Of a DNA stretch of 64,000 nt, positions 57,650 through 64,000 are shown piece by piece. Numbering within the stretch: the stretch's first letter is position 1; every line of letters begins with the position of its first letter. The position numbers and the translations under genes are program-made. This DNA is from Arctopsyche grandis. Its lineage: Eukaryota > Arthropoda > Insecta > Trichoptera > Hydropsychidae. The notes beneath the pieces were generated by a model. That model was not told the origin of the DNA. It worked only from the letters and a program-made list of their open reading frames with translations, and did not search any database. The stretch lies in NCBI RefSeq assembly GCF_051622035.1, contig NC_135357.1:15127001-15191000 (forward strand), read 5' to 3'.

Positions 57650-60600
57650 TTTAGAACAAATTAAAATATCATGGAAGTTATGTGTAGGAATTTGTACAGA
57701 TGGTGCTCCGTCAATGGTAGGCTCATGATTAAATGATTTGCAAAAACAATGACCCTCTAGTTTCGAAATAATTTCCTGTACTAGACCGAGTTTCAAATTC
57801 CTGTACTAGATCAAGTTGTAAATACCTGTACTAGATCAAGTTGTAAATATGGTAAATTTCATCAAATCGAGAACTTTAAAAACACGCATTTTTAATGGAA
57901 GATAAATACGAATGTTTTTTTTTCACACCGAAGTCAGGTGGTTATCTAGTGTTATTTTATGCCGATTCATAGAACTTAAGAATGAATTGTTAATCTCATT
58001 CTGAAATGAAGGTATGGATAATTTTGTAAAATGTTTTCAGAATGATGATTGGTGTGCTAAAATGGCATATTTAGCAGATATTTTTAATTACTCAAATAAC
58101 GTTAATTTAAAATTTTTTGACATCCACTAACAAATTGACAGGATTTCGGAAAAAAATAGCTCTTTAGAAAAATCGAATAATAGAGAAGAATATAGTACAT
58201 ATGTTCAGTGGCGGACTGGCCATACAAGCGAACATGCCCGATGGCATGTGGGCCCCACTATCTGTTAGAAAATATGGGCCCTCAGTAAAATTAAATAACT
58301 TTTTAACTATTTCAAGTGTGTAAAAATTTATAGGATCTTGCACTTAGGGAGCTAAAGTTTGGGTATTTCAACAAAACAAATTTCTTACGATATACACAAA
58401 CAACTAATACCTGCTTTAACAGCCCAAAGATCGGTTAACTTTTTTTTATTAGGCTCGAAATGTAAGTTTCAACATTTGCGTGGGCTCTTTTGCTGGGCCC
58501 ATTTCTAACCTCAATATTATGTATATACCAATTTGGGGCCCCCTCCCCAAAATCTCGATTTTCGATTAACATTAATTGAAAATATTATACATTTTTTTCA
58601 TGAACGTATTTTGGGGGGGGGGGGGGGGGCATAGAGGGACACTCGTCCCCCTAAATTAAGGAATAGTGTGAATTTAGAAAATATTATGAATTTAATGATT
58701 AATGAGATACTATGGATATATGAATGCTACGTTTATTTCCTATGTATGTTACTTTTGGGTAACTAATAAAATAATCGCTGCTATGTGCTTTGAAAAAAAA
58801 AAAATTATTTCAAAGCAAGTATATTTTGGTTTTTAAGTGGTAAGCCTTGGGTAAAATTCTTAGAAATTGTTCATCCTATGGAGCGAATCGTTAGAAAGGT
58901 CCCCTTTACTTGATTTTGTGTAACGTTTATTTTTCCGAAAGTTCGTATATTTTTTGTCTTCAAAAAAGATTTTAAATTAATATTTTACTGAATCGGTTCA
59001 ATCACAAATGATTTTATTTCTCGTAGTTTTATTTTATGTATTTGCAGACGTCCATTCTCTCACAAAACAACGAATGAGATGGATTTAAACTTAATGTGTA
59101 ACGAATTCGGTTCAAAAAAAGTTTTAGTTATTTAATAAAATTGCTTTCTGACCAAAACCTTATCAAATTTAGTACATAAAGAATACAAATATAATTTTTC
59201 AGCTTGATACGTTCAGGGTTGTGGTAAATTTTTTTTTCTTTTTTAAGAGGAAAAAATCCCACTTCTGGTTAATTAAATTTGATGATTTTTTTGTTATTAT
59301 ATTTTCATCATATTGATACAAGGAATTATACATAAAATCGTGAAGAGCAGACATATTTAAAGGGTCGATTAAAATAGTGGAAGAAAAATCCGGTAAACTG
59401 CCAACAGGAGTAAACTGTCACTTTCGGTTAACGGGTGTTCACGAAATTTTATATATGTATGTATATAACTTGGCATTTGGTTTATAATTATAGATATGAA
59501 ATGTCAGTTCAATACGTCGAAAATTTTCCGAGAAAAAAATAAAAATACCTCGATCTTATAGGGTAAAAGTACTACTTCTGGTTGAGATAAAAATAATTTT
59601 ATATATACATATATAAAATAATAAAAATAATAAAGACACACACAAAAACACACAGAGCCGCACACATTTTTCTATATTATGTAAACGTGATCAGTGATCG
59701 ATTCCGAGTTCGAATTTTCGCATGATCACAAAACTTTATCTATTGTTATTACGTACATATATATGTATGTATGTACATAGATAAAGTGAAAAGACAGTCA
59801 GTAGAAATTAAGTTAATTGATAGTTTTTTAGTGACTCAGTTTGATGGTCGATTTTTGTTGACCATGTGAAAATTTTTGGAAAAAATTTTCGCCTGCGGCG
59901 CTTTTTTCACTTTTACATAATATTTTTTTTTAATTATTTTATTAAAAATAAGCTTATTTCTGTCATATTTTATAACTCAATAAGGTGTATGCAAAAAATA
60001 TTTTCCATTTTTATTCCGATATAAAACAGATTTTTTGAAAAAAAATTCAATTTGACCAATCTTTGCCTGCCCCCCCCCCCCCAAGAAAAAGCTGAAATGA
60101 CGTCCCTGATTGTTTTCTACCAAAGGAAAAGCCGCTTTTATGCCGCATTCTATTTACCTAGGACAAGGGTTAAAAAGAAATGTAATTTATGGATCTATTT
60201 TGCTTTTGCCATTTTTCTTGTACTTAAATATGTTTATTCCCATTTTTGAAAATTTTATTTTTTTTACCCTTAATTTTAAGCGTGATGGAAAGAAGAAATT
60301 TTTTTTATATGGGGGGGGGACAATTTTTTTAACCCTGGGTGGGGCCCCTTTGACACCTGGCATGTACTAATTTCAGTCCCAGTCCGCCACTGCATATGTT
60401 TCCTTCACTTAATGAAAAAATTGTCGAGACAATTATTTCCGCTGTTACAGAACATTTAACTTTATTGGAAGAAAAGATTGCACATCATTTTCTTTCTCTA
60501 AGTTTAGAAAATTATGACTGGATACGAAATCCATTTGCGATGATTGATACATAGAAGAAGAAGAATTGGTCTCCTCGAGGACGGATCCTACTCTAAAAAT

Positions 60601-60752
60601 TAAATTTTCCGAAATGACTGGAGAATTTTTGGATTTCTGTCCAAGAGGAATATCCAGTTCTCTATATGAGGGCACTGAAAATTTTGTTGCTGTTTTCAAC
60701 ATCATATTGTGTGAGCTCGGTTTCTCAACAATAACTAATATAAAAAACTAAG
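57650..60752 (+). pseudogene. ZBED5/SCAND3-like hAT transposase pseudogene
   Basis: Fragments in order on the plus strand: about 57668-57740 GICTDGAPSMVGS then a stop; about 58035-58115 NDDWCAKMAYLADIFNYSNN; after the insertion, 60398-60560 MFPSLNEKIVETIISAV, then ENYDWIRNPFAMID; 60566-60751 SSRTDPTLKIKFSEM...FLDFCPRGISS and the ELGFSTITNIKN end. These match successive parts of ZBED-type hAT transposases (TDGAPSM; WxxKLAYLADIF; DWIRNPF; LKIKF; CExGFSxxTxIK). Stops, frameshifts and the insert make it non-functional. Confidence 0.75.
58206..60392 (+). mobile_element. Complete hAT-like non-autonomous element (2.19 kb)
   Basis: Ends CAGTGGCGGACTGG and CCAGTCCGCCACTG are a perfect 14-bp inverted repeat. 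The target octamer CATATGTT is duplicated exactly (58198-58205; 60393-60400). The interior has no transposase. It carries poly-G (58614-58629), a module shared with 18500-19690 (59240-59760), a poly-C run (60069-60082) and 'tcgcctgcggcgctttttt'. A truncated copy is at 45385-46863. Confidence 0.92.
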
Positions 60753-61339
60753 AAACGAGAAAAACTTACGAATTTAGACAAAGAATTGAGGATAGCTATA
60801 TCAAATATCTACAAAATCCGACAAACTCAAGTATTACATTAATTGAATTTTAAATTTTGTAAAGGGTAATTTTAGTTACAATTTTTCTGTAGATGTATAT
60901 ATTTTTTTCTATAATAGTGTAATTTGTAATAAAAATTATGTATTTTCTTCTGTTTAATTCTGGTGCACCGCCATTTTTTTTCATGATCAAAAGTGCACCG
61001 TGACTTCAAAACGGTTAAGAAACACTGATGTAGGGATATGACTAGTAGTCGCCGGACCCAGAAGGTGCCGCGTATTGTTCAAAGGTTGTAAATGCATTGT
61101 TAAAGGTTTGCCGAACCTTTTTTACAAAGGATTTACAACAATGAAACAATGGATAGCACTGTGACTATCCTACCTCTAATGAGTATATGACAGCAAACAG
61201 ATTGGGAGATGATAAAAGCTTCTCAACATTTAAATAGTTAACTGAAAATTTTGTTAGCACTTCCATTACTTTGAAATAACTTTGTTGATACATACTGATT
61301 TATCTACAGTTCGTTAGCAGTTCAATAGCTGATTAATTA

Positions 61340-62219
<880 letters not shown>

Positions 62220-64000
62220 ATGGCGGTAAGAACTCACTCCTTGAATGGAAATCTCTCTCAAGTACCGCCTTTTTCTCAACACATCTTGGATAAATGCGAG
62301 AAAAATAATATCCAAACCTCCAACAAGGTAAGAGTGACGATGGATGATAGCTTAGCTAATAGAAACCTGTATTTAGCCACGTACAATGTAAGAACGTTAT
62401 CGAGTGAAGGAAGTGTGCTTGCATTAGAGAATGAATTAGAAAATATCAAATGGGATATAATAGGACTTAGTGAAGTAAGACGAAAACAGCAAAACCAAAT
62501 AATCCTAAAAAGTGGTAACTGTCTCTACTGGAGAGGGCTACCAAATGGTAGAATAGGAGGAGTAGGGTTTCTTATCAATAAGAGAATAGAAAGAAATATT
62601 ATAGAAATAAGCGACATATCGGAACGTATATGCTATATAGTATTAAGAATCTCGAGCAGGTACACTTGTCAAATCTTCCAAGTGTACGCCCCCACATCTA
62701 GCCACCCAGACGAGGAAATAGAAGACTTCTACGAAAAAATACAGGACGCATACGATAATAGCCGTCACCACTTTAAAATAATCATGGGCGACTTTAACGC
62801 AAAAATAGGACAAAAGGCAAATACTGAAAGAGCAGTAGGCAATTTTGGTACCGGCCAAAGAAACGACAGAGGCGATCGCCTCATAGAATTCGCAGAACAC
62901 AACAGGCTCTTTATCACTAATTCATTTTTCAGGAAAAACACCAACAATAAGTGGACTTGGGAGAGTCCTAAAGGAGACAGAAACGAGATCGATTTCATCC
63001 TAACAAATGCCCTGCACTCCGTTAAAGACGTTAGTGTTTTAAGTAAAGTAGATATAGGTAGCGATCACAGATTAGTCCGTGCCAAGATGGCCATTAATAT
63101 AAATTGCGAACGTAGGAAATTAATAAAAGGATGCAGTAACTCTCCAGATTTCGCTCAACTAAGGTCTAGGAAAAAGGAATTCGAACTCGAACTTGGAAAT
63201 CGATACGGGAAATTAAACCCAGAAGCAGACATCGAGGAATTGAACACTGTAATTAGTTCGGTTCTAACCTCAACAGGTAAGAAATTAGGTGGATTCAGGA
63301 AACAGATTAAATTAAGCAAAATTTCAGCGGAAACAAAAAACCTAATTAAGCATAAAAGAAATTTAGATAGGGATAATAATAAGCAAGAATACAATCTAGT
63401 AAATAAGGAAATTAAAAAGAGAATAGTCAGGGATGTCAGGGATTTTAACAGCAAGCTAATAGAAAATACCATTAAGAATAACCGTAGCCTGAAAAAGTGC
63501 AAACAGGATCTTTTCTTAGGCAAAAACCAAATGATCGCAATCAGATCAGAGAGCGGAGTAATAATTAGGAATAGAGAAGAAATCATAGACAGAGTTTACA
63601 CGTTCTATGCAAAACTATACGAGAACGACAACGGCCAATTCCCCGCTCTGGAATCGACACACGGCCAAAGGGTTCCTGCAGTATTGCCTAGCGAAGTAGA
63701 GGCCGCGCTAAAAACTGCAAAGAAAGGTAAAACCCCAGGGGAAGATAATATTCCCATTGACTTACTAAAATGTGGCGGCCCCCCCCTAATTAATATCTTA
63801 GCTAGGCTTTTCAGCAAATGCATCCAGAACCAAGTTATACCAGAAGGATGGAATAACGCAACTATCATTTTAATACACAAAAAAGGCGACAAAAGCGATA
63901 TCAAGAACTACCGACCCATTAGTCTACTTTCAGCGGTCTACAAGCTCTTCACGAAGGTTATTACAGAAAGGCTGAAGAATATCCTCGACGAGAACCAACC
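62220..64000 (+). CDS. RTE-type LINE endonuclease/reverse transcriptase, open to window end
   Basis: An open frame starting with ATG (MAVRTHSLNGNLSQ) runs without a stop to the right edge (about 593 codons; truncated by the window). Apurinic endonuclease, complete: LYLATYNVRTLSSEG (catalytic Asn), DIIGLSEVRR (Glu), VYAPT, IIMGDFNAKIG (Asp-x-Asn), WTWESPKGDRNEIDFIL, SDHRLV (catalytic Asp-His). Linker with Lys-rich helices follows, then the RT start: GKTPGEDNIPIDLLKCGG, PEGWNNATIILIHKKGD, NYRPISLLSAVYKLFTKVI. The catalytic FADD box lies beyond the window. Short linker and motif style indicate the RTE/BovB-like group. With the endonuclease intact this could be a full-length, potentially active copy. 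Confidence 0.9.
   Translation, partial: MAVRTHSLNGNLSQVPPFSQHILDKCEKNNIQTSNKVRVTMDDSLANRNLYLATYNVRTLSSEGSVLALENELENIKWDIIGLSEVRRKQQNQIILKSGNCLYWRGLPNGRIGGVGFLINKRIERNIIEISDISERICYIVLRISSRYTCQIFQVYAPTSSHPDEEIEDFYEKIQDAYDNSRHHFKIIMGDFNAKIGQKANTERAVGNFGTGQRNDRGDRLIEFAEHNRLFITNSFFRKNTNNKWTWESPKGDRNEIDFILTNALHSVKDVSVLSKVDIGSDHRLVRAKMAININCERRKLIKGCSNSPDFAQLRSRKKEFELELGNRYGKLNPEADIEELNTVISSVLTSTGKKLGGFRKQIKLSKISAETKNLIKHKRNLDRDNNKQEYNLVNKEIKKRIVRDVRDFNSKLIENTIKNNRSLKKCKQDLFLGKNQMIAIRSESGVIIRNREEIIDRVYTFYAKLYENDNGQFPALESTHGQRVPAVLPSEVEAALKTAKKGKTPGEDNIPIDLLKCGGPPLINILARLFSKCIQNQVIPEGWNNATIILIHKKGDKSDIKNYRPISLLSAVYKLFTKVITERLKNILDENQ

Larger units (their letters stand above)
57439..61027 (+). mobile_element. 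Old hAT element, split by a second hAT-like insertion
   Basis: Left terminus CCGTGGATCTTAACC and right terminus GGTTAAGAAACACTG are inverted with few differences and fit the hAT end CAGTGGTTCTTAACC. Flanks ATGTAGGT (57431-57438) and ATGTAGGG (61028-61035) agree in 7 of 8 bases. Inner motifs GTGCACCGC (left) and GTGCACCG (right) support the pairing. Removing the 2.2-kb insert at 58206-60392 leaves about 1.4 kb, so it is internally deleted as well. Confidence 0.82.

Overview
This is a stretch of a strongly AT-rich insect nuclear genome. The evidence is the set of intron-split orthologues of animal genes with short GT-AG introns, a ZAD-type C2H2 zinc-finger gene (an arthropod family), a nanos gene, many (TACA)n/(CATA)n microsatellites, and a heavy load of insect-type hAT, Harbinger, piggyBac-like, Jockey/CR1-like and RTE-like elements. 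I cannot place it to order or species from sequence alone. Exons were assembled by eye from reading frame, splice sites and family conservation. Phases were checked arithmetically; positions may be off by 1-2 bases in places.

Host genes in order: nanos (+, 1.08-4.0 kb; RNA-binding translational repressor of the germ line); ARMT1/DUF89 damage-control phosphatase (+, 13.4-18.2 kb); VPS26C/DSCR3 retriever subunit (+, 19.9-21.2 kb); a 17-exon ZAD + C2H2 zinc-finger gene (-, 22.4-28.4 kb); small Maf bZIP factor (+, coding 35.1-36.0 kb, probable GC-rich promoter/5' exon at 30.75-31.42 kb); SDHAF4 (+, 37.6-38.0 kb); WWOX (-, 38.3-40.0 kb); METTL13 (+, 40.3-43.0 kb); an intronless COG6 (+, 47.1-48.9 kb); a tektin (-, 49.2-51.1 kb); DHX16/Prp2 spliceosomal helicase (-, 52.1-55.1 kb); and a HARBI1-like gene (+, 55.5-57.0 kb) that has lost the catalytic Glu. 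WWOX/METTL13 and DHX16/HARBI1-like are head-to-head pairs with 300-420 bp between start codons. The genes are unrelated housekeeping functions (splicing, Golgi tethering, endosomal recycling, complex II assembly, tRNA-like methylation chemistry, cilia/sperm axoneme) and do not form a pathway.

The space between is mobile DNA. A 5'-truncated LINE with an 860-codon RT reading frame lies at 7.3-10.5 kb, and a separate LINE 3' end with the same hairpin-plus-A-rich-tail structure at 15.2 kb. Intron 1 of ARMT1 carries a three-deep nest: a TTAA-flanked piggyBac-like element inside a palindromic MITE inside a hAT element with perfect 8-bp target duplications. A 1.09-kb non-autonomous LTR element with identical 161-bp LTRs and a 5-bp duplication sits at 33.2-34.3 kb. 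A hAT transposase pseudogene at 57.4-61.0 kb is split by a second 2.2-kb hAT-like element. An apparently intact RTE-type endonuclease/RT frame runs off the right edge from 62.2 kb.

The most unusual structures are two families of fully palindromic elements (13.7/44.5 kb and 32.9/43.4/47.0 kb). In the first, the two arms of each copy match each other better than they match the other copy, and a third 112-123-bp palindromic repeat is present twice.
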